Part shown: one piece after another, positions 1 to 11,548 of the stretch
Layout of the letters: every line of letters starts with the position of its first letter
Position numbering within the stretch: the first letter of the stretch is position 1
Assembly: GCA_001179505.1 (NCBI GenBank)
Contig: CDMY01000284.1
Coordinates: 67,556 to 131,555, forward strand
Source of the DNA: Vitrella brassicaformis
Taxonomy: Eukaryota > Sar > Vitrellaceae
Direction of reading: 5' to 3'
DNA length: 64,000 bases
Translations under genes and position numbers: made by a program
Notes under the pieces: model-generated
The model's database searches: none
The model's input: only the letters and a program-made list of their open reading frames with translations
Told to the model about the DNA's origin: nothing

Positions 1-3000
1 GAAGTGGATGTGTGGCGGCAAGAGGTACAGGAGGAGCTGGCCTCGCTCGAGAGCATCTATGAGGGCGAGGAGGCGTGCTCCCACCAGCTGACGGACGAGG
101 GGTTTGAGGTCGCTTTGCGCCCGCCAGAGACCGAGTGGTGTGTGCGGCTGGCCCTCCCTATCCCTCCCGACCACCGCTATCCCCACGCGGCACCCATGTT
201 GGTGTCCTGCAGACACCCACGGCTGTCACGCAAACACCGCAAGAGCTGCATTGCGGTATGTTATGCACTGCACACGGGGGAAGGAAGGAGGGAGGGAGAA
301 ACATCGCAATGATTGCATGGCGTGACGTGCCTGTGTGTGTGTGGTGGGTGCAGGCGTGTGGCTCGGCGCTGACTGAGCGTCTTGGCGGGCCCATGCTGTT
401 TGATATCCTCGAGTGGTTCCGCCAGGTCAGATAGATGCAGGGGGTCTCGCTGACTTCCCCTAGTACTACGTTGTGCATGTGCTGCTTCAGGACGCCTCTG
501 AATTCCTGGACGCCGCAAAGATAGAAGAGGGTCAGGCTCATGGACAGGATGAGCACGGCGGGGTCGTGAGGGCCGGCAAGCCCAAGAAGGGCGGTGAATC
601 GTTGTCATCGTCTGTCAAGGGCACCAAGGCACAAGTGCAGCGCACTCTTGAACTGGCGGTCGGTCACACCAGAGACACGACCGCTTCGATGTGAATGACC
701 TGGCTATGCTGCTGTTGTTGGTGCGGGGCGGGAGTCAGGAGGCGCACAAGAAGGAGATAGCGGAGATGCAGCGCAAGGAAGAAGAGAAGATCGCGGTATG
801 CTGATACCGACCAGTACACACCACCCCTCACCTACCCACATCCATCCATCCATCCCCCACGTGTGTCTGTGGTGTGTCGTGCAGCACTTGAAGCGTCTAA
901 TGGAGGAGGATGAGGCAAGGGCGCGGGGCGACGTTCCAGTCGACACTCAAGACGGGGATGACGAAGAACCGATCGATGATGAGGACGGTAGCGACCAGGA
1001 GAGCGATGACGACCAGGACGACACCGAGGGCACTGAGGGCACTGACGACGCCATGCCTTCAGAGGCCGATGACGCCCCGCCCCCTGCCCCCGATCCGCAG
1101 GAGATGCTCGAAGCCGACATGCACTCCATGCACACCAGGATCAAGCAAACCGCGGTAGGTCATACAACAGAGCAGCAGCATGTCGTGTCGTGTCGTGTCG
1201 TGTTCACTCTGTGTTTTGTGTTTCTGTGTGTCAGAGTGAGAGCGAGGCGCTTCAGCGGACATTCAGGCGGCGCATCAGCCCGTACGAGGCAAAGCGAAAA
1301 GTATGCGTGTGTGCGCACAATGGTGTGAGAATTGTGTGTGGTTGACAATCATGTGTACGGCTCTATTCAGAGCTTGCCAGCGTATCAGCAGCGTGATGCT
1401 CTGCTCGACCTCATCAACAACAATCAGGTGTGCGTCGTGTCGGGAGAGACCGGATGTGGGAAGACCACCCAGGTGCCCCAGTATGTCTTCGAGGATTGGG
1501 TGGCTCGCGGCAAGGGCGGCGCACTCAACATCGTCGTCACGCAGCCAAGAAGGTACTCATACCGAGAGAGCAGCAAAGATCGAGAATTGTCCTTGTATTC
1601 CCCATTCTTGTCTGTCGGTGGTGTGCAGGATCTCTGCCATAGGTGTGGCAGACCGCGTTGCTGCCGAAATCGGAGACCCCATCGGCGGCCTCGTGGGCTA
1701 CCAAATCAGGTAGGCAAAGTGACGAACCGCACCGCACACGCCTCCAGCAGCAGCCGCGGTGTGCCATACGTGCGGCGTGTGTCTTGTCGTCATATTTCAG
1801 GATGGAGAGCAAGAAGAGCGAGAGGACCAAGATGCTCATCGTCACCACGGGAGTGCTTCTCAGGTAGACAGACAGACACACAGACAGACAGACGATGCCT
1901 GCACACACGTGTTGTGTGTATATGTGTGTTCAAGGCGGCTTGAGTCTGACCCCACTCTCCGCAATGTGACGCATGTGTTCGTGGATGAGGTGCACGAACG
2001 CGGTCTCGATACCGACTTCCTCCTGATTCTGCTCAAACAAATACTCAAACAGGTGGGGAGGGATACACACCCCCCACGTATGATATGCACTCCCTCCTCT
2101 GTCTGTTTGTGTGATGTGACCGGCACAGCGGCCGCTGCTGCGTGTGGTGCTGATGTCGGCGACGCTCAATGCCGAGCTATTCAGCACCTACTTCGAGAGG
2201 TCAGGCACCCACTGACGACGATATGTAGGGCAAAACAAAGACATTGCACTCTCCTTTCGTATCCTTTTCAGTGCTCCGATGGCCCACATCCCTGGAAGGA
2301 CCTTCCCTGTACACCAACACTTCATTCAGGTGCGACACGGGCAAGCCAACGAGCTGCCTTTGTGTCTATTGTGCGTCCCATCCACTGGCTGTTGCAGGAT
2401 GTATTCCAGCAGACCCACCACGTCATCGAAGCGGACGGGCCATACGCCAAGAAGGAAGCGCCGGTCGGAACACTCACGACGTGCGCCGCGGCTGTCGGTG
2501 GATGCGCTCTCTCCCTCTCCTGTCCTTAACTTCTACGCAGACTGAGTTGTATGAGCACGACTACCGGTCGTTGCGTGAGGCCCACGGCAACTACCCTGAC
2601 CAAGTGCTGCTGCAAATCGCAAGGATGGAAGAGGTACGCACCCCCACACCAACACACACACACTCACAACCCCATGACACGTTTTCCCGTCGCCTTCGCA
2701 ACTTCAGGAGCGCACCAACTACGATCTGATTCGTGACCTGGTGCACCACATCCATCGCACGCACCCCGACCCGGCCGGCGCCATACTGGTCTTCCTGCCG
2801 GGCTTCGCTGAGATCAAGAAATGCCTGGATGCCCTCGGCGGCATGGGCAACGGCGACAGGCGGGGGGCTGACCGGCCTGACTGGCGGAGGGGCGGCAGTG
2901 CTGCCGATGGCGTGTCCTCCTCACTCTATCTGCTGCCCCTACACGGCAACATTTCTGTGCAGGAGCAGAGGAGGGTCTTCGACGCGCCACCCAGAGGTCG

Positions 3001-5653
3001 GGCCGTCTCGGCATTTTGTGGGTGAAGGGGTGGACCCTCTGTCGTGTTTTGATGTGTTGTGTGCATCACATCCATCAGGTAGGCGCAAGGTAGTAGTGAG
3101 CACCAACATCGCAGAGACGTCGATCACCATCGAGGACATCCGCTTCGTCATCGACTCGGCACGACACAAGACTACACGATGGGACTCGTCTAATAGGGTG
3201 GGTGGGCGGGTGCGTGGGGCGTCGAAACGACCGACCAGTACACACACAGTGATATCCATGCCCTCATCCTCAGATAGCCGAGCTGGCCGACTGCTGGGTC
3301 TCTCAGGCCAACGCCAAGTGAGCGGACACCACGCCCAGTTCCTCCCTTCACCCAGGTAGGCATCTGTGGTGTATGTGTGTGATTGCAGTCAGCGGAAAGG
3401 TCGCGCGGGTCGTGTGGCTGAGGGCGTCTGCTACACACTCGTCACGGGCCGGAAGTTCAGCCGCCTCGACGCGTACGAGAAGCCCGAGATGCTGCGGGTG
3501 CCCCTCGACAGCCTGTGCCTGCAGATACAACTGCTCACGTACCCAGCACACACACGCACACACACCGATCATGCACACGAAGTGATACCTGCCTGTGTGT
3601 TGTGTTGCAGGCGTCGCAGCCCCCATTCGTTCCTGCAGAACGCCTTGGAGCCGCCCAAGGAGGCGGCGATCGAGGCCTCCCTGCAGCACCTGGTCGACCT
3701 GTCGGCCATGCAGCGACGCGGCCTCAGCAAGGATGGCAACAAGAAGGCCCCCTCCCGCGCCCATCGTGGTGTGGTGAACCTGAAGAACCTCGAGCTGACG
3801 GCATTGGGTCATCACTTGGCTCGGCTGCCTGTTGATGTGACGACGGGCAAGCTGCTCGTGTACGGCTGTCTCTTCGGGTGCATGGAGGAGGTGACTGGAG
3901 AGGAAAGACGGCACACACACACAAAGTGCGAGACCGTCCGTGCACGTCGGTGTTCGTTGGATGGGTCAGGTGTTGACGATTGCCGCCTCCTTGACCGTCC
4001 GGTCGCCCTTCGTGTCGCCCTTCGACAAGCGAGAGGAGGCCGACAAAGCCAGGCTGTCACTGGCAGGCACGTGGGCATTGAATCACTGGCAAAGGGAAAT
4101 GGGTGAGCCTACCTCCCTCTCTGCGTCTGTATCTCAGGCACGCTCGACGGCGACCAGCTGGCCCTGCTCCGCGCGCACGAGACCTGGTCACGAGTCAAGG
4201 AGTCAGACGGCATGCAGGCCGCCCGCAACTGGTGCCGCAAGTTCTTCCTCGACCCCAACACCCTCTCGCAGATCGACGACATGCGCAGCCACCTGCAGAG
4301 CGTCCTGGTGGACGCCGGTTTCATCAGCCCTGGGTGGGTGCGTGACCCTCCGCCGCCCCCTCCCGCCCTGCTTGAGGCACTGCACGGCAACAGACAGCGC
4401 ACGGAATACGACAGGAGGAGATATGCCCTCGTTCGGGCGCTGCTGTGTGCGGCACTTTATCCACAAGTAAGTGGGGGGGCCAAGCGTCTCTCTGTGTGTG
4501 CACGTGTGTGCATATGTATGTGTGTGTGTGTGTGTGTGTGCATCAGATAGCCGTCAAGCAGGCCAGCAGTGGGGGTGCGAGGGGCCCCGACAAGTATGCA
4601 GCCAAGGGCATGAGGGAGGCGGAGATTCACCCCAGCAGTGTCCTCAAGAAGGGCGCCAATCACATGTACGAACACGAAAGCCTCCCCCCCCCCCCCCCCN
4701 NNNNNNNNNNNNNNNNNNNNNNNNNNNNNNNNNNNNNNNNNNNNNNNNNNNNNNNNNNNNNNNNNNNNNNNNNNNNNNNNNNNNNNNNNNNNNNNNNNNN
4801 NNNNNNNNNNNNNNNNNNNNNNNNNNNNNNNNNNNNNNNNNNNNNNNNNNNNNNNNNNNNNNNNNNNNNNNNNNNNNNNNNNNNNNNNNNNNNNNNNNNN
4901 NNNNNNNNNNNNNNNNNNNNNNNNNNNNNNNNNNNNNNNNNNNNNNNNNNNNNNNNNNNNNNNNNNNNNNNNNNNNNNNNNNNNNNNNNNNNNNNNNNNC
5001 CCTAACACTCACCTCTACGCATGTGCATGCACGATTGTGTGTGTCGGTTTGGTTGCCGTCCGTGCAGCTGCATTGTCTACCAGGAGAAGTCCAAAACCAC
5101 CGGGCCCGACAAAGCCGCAAAGGTACTCATTCGACCGCCCCAACCTCCCCTCCCTATGCTCATCACTTCATCATTCTTCTCCGTGTGTGTGTGGTTCAGC
5201 TGTACTTGCGCGACACGACGGGTGTGTCCCTCAAATCGATTTTGGCCTTTGGAGGAGAGCTCGAGGTACACACTGCATCCGCAATGGACAGAATGACACA
5301 CACGTGTGTGTGTGTTGTGTGTGTGTATGTGTATGTGTGCAGGCCAGCGAGGACCGCCGGCAGATCATCGTGGATGGGTGGTTCAGAGTCGACGCATCGC
5401 CACAGGACATCACCGTCTTCAGGTCAGATCATTCAAAAACGACACACACAGACAGCCGATGCATTTCCGTATCTGTGCGTGTGTGTGTGCGTGTGTGTGT
5501 GCGTGTGTGTGTGTGTGCAGGCGTCTCCGGTCGCTGCTTGACGGCGTGTTGCGTCGCAAGATCGACGCGCCGCAGGCCGATCTGGACGAGTTGGGTCTGC
5601 GTGTGGTCGACTGGATTGTGCGGCTGCTGGTGCTCGACACACAGCAGGCTTAG
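1..5653 (+). CDS. RWD + DEAH-box (DExH) RNA helicase, DHX57/DHX29-like, 5'-partial
   Basis: ATP-dependent RNA helicase of superfamily 2. The frame is open from base 1 with no ATG before the RWD domain, so the start lies outside the window. The first exons give an RWD domain ([15 protein letters not shown], then YPHAAP, the YPxxxP signature), followed by an acidic linker at about 900-1150. The helicase core follows in order: motif [11 protein letters not shown] (about 1440-1470), TQPRR, DEVHERG (about 1984), the SAT motif after the exon at 2129, [13 protein letters not shown] (about 3099-3137) and QRKGRAGR (about 3389). HA2/ratchet and OB-fold regions follow, ending at a TAG at 5651-5653. At least 15 short introns interrupt the gene, and the 300-N gap removes part of the OB-fold region. 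RWD plus DExH fits DHX57 best; DHX29 and DHX36 are alternatives. It converges on the pseudokinase gene downstream. Confidence 0.9.
4700..4999. other. Assembly gap (300 N) inside the helicase gene
   Basis: Exactly 300 N, preceded by a run of about 16 C (4684-4699). The left flank reads in the helicase frame ([12 protein letters not shown]) and the right flank resumes with CIVYQEKSK, so about one exon end and one intron are hidden. The round length suggests a placeholder gap. Confidence 0.97.
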
Positions 5654-5949
5654 AGAGGCTGGGGAGGGGGCGACCGGACAGATGGATTAATGAGAGATTG
5701 GTACATACAGGTTTTGTTGTTCGATTCTGGCTGCAACTAACTTTCAGTGCGCAACTAACTTACAGTGAGCACACGTACCAGGTCCAAACGCACATGCACC
5801 ACCCAATGCTTCATGAACAGCTGAAGCCGACACGTTCATATCGATTGACATCTCAACACCCAACACCTTGAATCCCTATCAGCGAAGAGCCCTTCCTTGC
5901 TTGTTCCCTGGAGTGGACGCTCACAGCCCTCTCCCTCTCCCTCAGCCAG

Positions 5950-7688
5950 TCAGCGACCTCCTCTGCCGGCCGTCGCTCCGCCGGACTGGCTGCTACTAGC
6001 GATGGTCGGTGGTCTTGTCCGAATGATTCCACTCATGAATTGGCCCACCCAGTTCCGCAATCCTCTGGTCTCCCGCTCTGTCACACGCTGGGCTGCCCAC
6101 TCTTGGTAGCTGAGCCTCGGACCTCCAAATACTTCAGCGAAGCGTCGAATGGGGCTTCCGCAACTGGACTGCTGGGGGCTGTTTGTGCAATCCAGCCGAA
6201 ATATCGTTGAGGGGTCGTCGGCAAGGGGGTCGTCCACGTAGTCCAATCCAAAGAGCCCCTCCATCGCCAGCTCGACCTCGAGGACTCTGCTGGTTGTGAT
6301 GGCCTGCAGCTGGCTGGCCACTTGTGTGGCGGTGGGGCGCAAGGCGGGGTCGAGGTGGAGCATGCTGGTCAGCAGAAGCCGAAGGGGAGCGGGAATGAAT
6401 GAAGGCAGAGGCAGCAGGGGATGGCGATTCTCTGCATTCACAGAGAGACACCACACCAACGGGAAGTATGAGAATGGGTGAGCCCTCTTGGCGCGACGTT
6501 TCTTACTGGTCCGCTGTTGACATCGGAAGAGGTCTTGCAGAATGCGGCCACACGCATCGACATCGGCAGCCCTGCCCACAAATTCTCCTCTGCCCTCCCT
6601 CTGGGCAAAGTCAAGCCCCCCCAGCAGCAGCCTCTTGCCGTCCTTCGACAGCTTGATGGCATCTGCCGTCAAATAGCCATGAGCTATACCCTGAAAAAAC
6701 ACACAAAAGGCAGAAACAAGCGTAATGTCTTTACTTCTCTCTCTCTTCCTCTCTGTCCACCACCCATGGCTTACGCTCTTGTGCATGTGGGCCACGGCGT
6801 CGATGAGTTGTGTCGCGATGCTCATGGCGAGTGGAAGCCCGACAGCTCGGCCGTTGTGGCGGCCGATGAAGTCCTCCAGGGACTCCGAGTCCGCCATGTA
6901 CTCCATGACGAGAACAGGCTGGCCGAGCTCCTGGTAAGCCCCTACCAGGCCGGCAATGTTGGGGTGCTCCCCCATCTCCAGAAGCAGCGACAGCATCTAA
7001 AGCAGGCAACACAACACAAAGGACAGAGAGAACTGATTGGGAGACGGCTCTATTTTGATGCCTCACTATGCACAGACGGCTACCTGTGTCGCACTGTTCC
7101 GGCCGCCCACGTTGCTGCCGTCGACCTGCTGGTAGACCGTCATCTCGACGGTCTCCCTGCACACAGACATTCAACACGCATCCAACAGACACATACGGGG
7201 CCCACATGGATGCGGTCTCTGTGTGCATCGGATCTTCCTCACCGCAGGTTGCCGGGCCTGCTCATGAGCCCCACCATCTTGGACGTCCATCCCTGGTCGT
7301 CGTCGATGGCGGGCTGGGCAGGCAGCGGCATCACCTGCTGGGGCTCGCAGGGCGGCAGGAGGGCTCGGTGGGTGGCCAGAAACTGGCCGAAGCCTGGACA
7401 CACAGACACATGGACGAGGATACGAGCGTGATCCATCTCCATTCCTTCCCTATTTGGCTTACCCCTCGATGTGGGGCTGCCCTCTTGTGGATTGTGGGGG
7501 AGGGGGATGGAGGGGAGGGGGCTGGGGAGGGGGGGAAGCACGGGGGGGCAGGGAGGCGCGAGGTCCTGCTCGAGGACGGCGGGAGCTGTCGACATCGTGG
7601 TTTTGGGGAGACGGGGGGCCGCCTTGGCCCCACAACGGTCGCAGATCTCCCAGTCACGAATCTGCCAGCTCGCGTGCTCTTCCCGCAT
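5950..7688 (-). CDS. Protein-kinase-like protein lacking catalytic residues (pseudokinase)
   Basis: About six exons on the minus strand: 7688-7466 (N-terminal, proline-rich), 7393-7243, about 7158-7084, 6996-6778, about 6690-6500 and about 6385-5950. Kinase-fold landmarks are clear: HPNIAGLVGAYQELGQPVL with VMEYM (hinge), AVAHMHKS (alpha-E), and a C-lobe ending in LDPALRPTATQV. The catalytic loop reads HGYLTADAI in place of HRDLKxxN, the DFG position reads GGLDFA, and no VAIK-type lysine is visible before the hinge. It therefore probably binds or scaffolds rather than phosphorylates. After the kinase fold comes a tail with WVGQFMSGIIRTR, a peptide also found near 13.6 kb. The ATG at 7688 is the first plausible one but an upstream exon is possible. 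Confidence 0.72.
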
Positions 7689-7899
7689 TCTCTGTGTGTC
7701 TTTCCAATAAGACTTGGTCAGCCGATTCTAAGATGGTCGTACGGATGAGTCACTGTCGGGTTATCCACTGTCGGGGTGTTTGACCTGTATCAGGCCCACA
7801 TTGACAGCCAACAAATACGTCTCCAACGGACACAGGAAGAGATAACGCACACACACGGCCTCCTGACGTCCCTCTCACAACATGATGCATCGACGTGGA

Positions 7900-7946
7900 A
7901 GAGGCGACACCATGATATATTATTATTAAAATGTAGGCCGCGATAA
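7900..7946 (-). repeat. Short interspersed repeat, copy 1 (diverged)
   Basis: On the minus strand it reads GCGGCCTACATTTTAATAAT and then TATCATGGTGTCGCCTC. It matches the other copies except for an AT-rich expansion between the two halves. Confidence 0.55.
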
Positions 7947-8072
7947 GAGGCTTGCCAGAACGACAACACGTTTGTCTCTCTCTCTGTCTATCGGACTCAT
8001 GTGTGCACCCGCAAGCGACCACACTCCCCTCCGGTGGAAACGCGGGCGGCACCATAAAGACACACAAACTAT

Positions 8073-8100
8073 GTCGGATATAAAATGTAGGCAGTGATAC
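8073..8100 (-). repeat. Short interspersed repeat, copy 2
   Basis: Minus strand carries GTATCACTGCCTACATTTTA followed by TATC, identical in this core to copy 4. It lacks the GTGTCTCTTC half seen in copy 3. Confidence 0.6.
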
Positions 8101-8162
8101 GCGACACGCTCGGTGGGGACTACGCTTGCAGCTGCAGCCGCCTCCCGATCTTGCTGATCGTG

Positions 8163-10790
8163 CTAGGACGCATTCGCCTTGTTCCTCTGGCGGCCTTGTT
8201 CCGGGGTCACGGACGGGGGAGCGGGGATGAAGGACCGAGGGACAAAGCGGGCGGCAGCGGGGCTCAACTCATCTTCACACACAGGCTCACCCGAATCGCT
8301 CAATCTGACGAGAAAAAGGGACAAAAACAATGAAGGTGTGTGTGTTCGACTTTCTTTCTGCCATCCCATCTGTGTGTGTGCTGCTCACCTACATGCACGC
8401 ACAGGGGCTGGCTGGCTGGCTGGCTCTAACTCTCTTGGTGACCTTTGAGAGGAGGGGGCAGCACTTGGGGTGTGGCGAAGAAGGCCTGCCGTCCAGCCAA
8501 ATTAGAGGAGAGGGCATGTTGGGAGAGGGAAGAAACGCAAGGGAGTGGGTTTGTAGTGAGAGTGAGGCGCCCCGAAGGATGGCACACCGATAAAAGGGAC
8601 TCCCGAAGGAATGGCCTGCCAAAGCCAGACAGCCGCCTCGAGCACACCTACACCTACACACACACACACGCAGAGAGAGAGAGAGAGAGAGAGAGAGATG
8701 GTCCGATGCCCCCCCAACGCCCAACCACCCGCCCATCCGGCTACCTACCGAGTGCGCCGAGCATGGCTTGGGGCGACTGGCAGGTGGACAGATGAGGGAC
8801 CCTGTTGATCCACGCGGGGCAGCCGGAGGTGAACATGGGCAGGGGCGACTGACTCCTGCGAGGGGGCGGTGATGCGCGTGAGTAGCTCGGCGCCCTCTTC
8901 CATGATGCAGGTGTCCGCCGCCAAGTTGGTGTCGCACACTAAATCGTGCAGTCCGTATCATACCTGGCACTCATAGACGCACGTGAGATTGGCGTGTGTG
9001 TGTTGTGCGTGTACTCCGTCATTCACTCACGTGTTCCTCTGTGAGGACGACCGTATGGCGGGCGCCACCTGGGCGATGGTCACCTTGCCCTCCTCCTTCA
9101 GCTTGCTCAACGTCTCCTGAACAATGGACGTACATGCACACACATGGTCAGACAGGCGTCACGTGGCGCCCCTTTCTCCCTCCCTCCCTCCCTCCCTCCC
9201 TCCCTCCCCCCTCACCCTGATCGGCATGTAAGGTGACGGCCTGCTGCTCGGCCACTGAGAGGCGTCTCAGCGCGACCTGGCTATCGCTTGTTATGCACGT
9301 GGTGAAAATCTTATTGAAGAGCGAACCCGCGCGCTGCTGGTCTTCGCCCTCTTTGCGAGCCGAGTGACGCAGTCTGGTGGACCTGGCGTCTACGACTCGC
9401 GTGTCTCGCCCGCGGCTGCTGCAGCCTCCTGGACCAGCTCCTCACGCTTCTTCGTCTCGGCCTGCACGCGCCATGGAAAGACAGACAGTCAGGGGCATAG
9501 GAATGGGGGAGATTTGTGGCATTGTGGTCTGGTGGCTCTGTGCCGCCGCCGGCCTCCCAAAGGTCACGGGCACGGCTCTGCTACCTGAAAGTATCGCAAC
9601 ACCCCCACATCTGACGTGGGTAGCCTGTGTGTATCGTGGGCTTACTCGTTGGCGACAGCCTCAGGCGACTTGTTGATCTTATGTAGCAGCTCGCCTGACA
9701 TACTCACACACACACCGACAGAGTGACCCATGTTGGTTGTTGGTTGCCTTCGCCCTCTCGTCACCTGACGAGTTGGGGCATGGTGCTGTCTTCACCAGTG
9801 GGAACAAGTAGACGTGTCGGGTGCGCCCCTCCACCAGCCGGTGTGCCAATCTCAGCTGCAGGGGAAGAGACACCATGATATAAAATGCAGGCAGCGATCA
9901 CTGAGAGCTCTCGGTTGTCTTCGTTTTTCCGGAATGGCCTCTGCACGGCAGGTACAGTACAAGGTACAGTACACGCTAGTGTGTCGTGTACCGCTCGTAT
10001 GTGCGTGCATCGACCCAGCCACCCTCCCACCTCAGCCGGGTTGACGGCCTGCGGGCCTGCGTGTGTGTGGGGCGCCTGAGGTGAGGGTGTGGGGGCGGCG
10101 TCTGGCTGCGGCTCCGGCTGCGGCGGGGCCGCCACCTGCGCCTTGAGGCCGTCAGCCTGGGCCAGCGTGGCGGCGTAGGAGCTCTGAGTAGAAACACACA
10201 CACACACACACACACACCCCTAGGTGACTGTATGTTGCACCCAATAGCAGCTATTGAGCAGCTCAACATTCACATACATACCAGCATCGCCCGCTCCTTG
10301 ACGGCGGCGGCCTCGGCCTTCAGGGCCTCGATCTGCGCCTTAACTTCAGCCTCCCGCCTCTGAGGAAGAGTACAATAACACATCAAAAGAGAAGGAAGCA
10401 TCGTCCGTGCATGGTGGCATCGCATACCTCCGTGCACTGCCGCGTCCTCGAAGGCAACCCACTCGGCGTCTGAAAGGGCGTCCAGCCGCCGCTCCAGCTC
10501 CTGTCATAGAAACGCACCACAGGTACCGCATTTTATCGTGTCTGTCGAAGCGAACGCACCCCTCTTTCTCGTGAGTGCGAGCGTAACGCTTACCCCGGGG
10601 AAATTTGGTGGCGAGCAGAGCCGCATTGGCCACGCAGGTCCGCCAATCCCCCGGGTCGAGGATGACTTCTGCAAGGTCGTCAGGGGCCCGGGCGAGCTCC
10701 TCGGGCGTCGAACGCGCGGCGGGCGGCAATTCAGTAGCTGCGATGACGCAGCGAGGGCCTCAAAGAGGCCCGGCGTGCTGTTCTGCAAAC
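8163..10790 (-). CDS. Array member C: modular coiled-coil protein, unrecognised
   Basis: Not recognised as a known family. Minus-strand exons include 10790-10600 (ending in ANAALLATKFPRG), about 10502-10430 (ELERRLDALSDAEWVAFED), about 10362-10284 (KAQIEALKAEAAAVKERA, coiled coil), about 10185-10030 (proline-rich, ending PQAVNPAEV), about 9860-9770 (LRLAHRLVEGRTRHVYLFPL), about 9700-9645, about 9462-9230 (basic/acidic helix, then FNKIFTTCITSDSQVALRR), about 9117-9030 and 8960-8750, with a possible end near 8163 after EDELSPAAARFVPRS. The exon order FPG / xxRxDAxxxEE / KAQIEALKAE / Ala-rich coiled coil repeats that of member A, so the two arose by duplication of a multi-exon unit. Its true start is not clear. 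Confidence 0.5.
8670..8698. repeat. GA dinucleotide microsatellite
   Basis: About 13 GA units inside a spacer or intron of the paralogue array, preceded by a CA run. Confidence 0.8.
9865..9901 (-). repeat. Short interspersed repeat, copy 3 (intron 3' end)
   Basis: Minus strand carries TGCCTGCATTTTATATCATG followed by GTGTCTCTTC. It ends a few bases before the acceptor CCCCTGCAG of the exon LRLAHRL, so this copy supplies the 3' end of an intron of array member C. Confidence 0.6.
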
Positions 10791-10853
10791 ATCCCACAAC
10801 ACACACGACATACACGGAGATAAGAATTTGGAATGACACACAGGGAAGAGCAT

Positions 10854-11135
10854 TTATTTAGTTGCCGCCTTGAGTACCATCTCACGCAGCCGCGTCCGCC
10901 AGATGGCGTACTCCTCCTCGGTGAAGGCGTCGATGCGACGCCGAAGCCCCTGTCACATCACACATTCACATCAAATGCAGGACACCTTTGATGTGTATGT
11001 CTTTCCCACGCCCGTGTGCGAGCCCACCTCCGTCTGGGAAGAAGTAAGACAGCTTCGCCACGTCCCTCAGGAGCGTAGTCAGGGTGACCTCGGAAACGTC
11101 ATTGCAGCAGCAGCAACAGCAACAACAATCCACTC
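10854..11135 (-). CDS. Array member B: short paralogue or fragment
   Basis: Two minus-strand exons are visible. The first (about 11135-11027) carries a run of eight Cys codons and DVSEVTLTTLLRDVAKLSYF then FPDG. After an intron (about 11026-10954) comes GLRRRIDAFTEEEYAIWRT then RLREMVLKAATK and a TAA at 10856-10854. This is the same FPG / RIDAxTEEE module as in members A and C, but the gene stops there. The nucleotides before it resemble the FEW...CC segment of member A (about 12690), shifted in frame. It may be a remnant rather than a working gene. Confidence 0.4.
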
Positions 11136-11507
11136 GAAGAACAAAGATCCATCTTCCTCGAGCGAAGGGCCCCCAGCAGGCCTCTGCAAAGCCGCATAAG
11201 ACAAAACGAATAGCGCAGGTGTCTGATCACTTGTATACCATCTCACTCAGTGAATGCGCCAATGATGCAACACTTCAGGTGCTGGGAGACATACACGCCA
11301 AGCAAAGCAATGAACGCCTTGTCACTCTCAGTGTGAGCCCACTTACGCCTGGGAAGAACCAGCCGTCTTGTCTCATTCGGCCCCCTTACGCCTCTCGATG
11401 ACCAACGACTGAGACTGTCGACACAAGAACAACAGGGGAGACATCATGCACGCCAAAGTGCCCTGTCGTTCCCTTTTGTACCTCTCCAGGCGGTTTGACG
11501 TGAGAGG

Positions 11508-11548
11508 GAGAAGAGACATAGAGATATAAAATGTAGGCAGTGATACTC
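11508..11548 (-). repeat. Short interspersed repeat, copy 4 (at the end of member A)
   Basis: Minus strand carries TATCACTGCCTACATTTTAT followed by ATCTCTATGTCTCTTC. The TGA ending the last readable exon of member A lies at its border, so the element may have truncated that frame or may lie in a following intron. Confidence 0.6.

Larger units (their letters stand above)
7689..8162. other. Spacer with two copies of a short repeat; no gene seen
   Basis: About 470 bp between the pseudokinase start and the end of the paralogue array. I find no convincing exon. It holds two copies, about 170 bp apart, of the repeat that also lies at 9865 and 11508. Confidence 0.5.

Noticed and set aside
4445-5690. 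Long open frames running through the N gap
   Set aside because: Their length comes from unknown bases read as X; only the flanking exons are supported.
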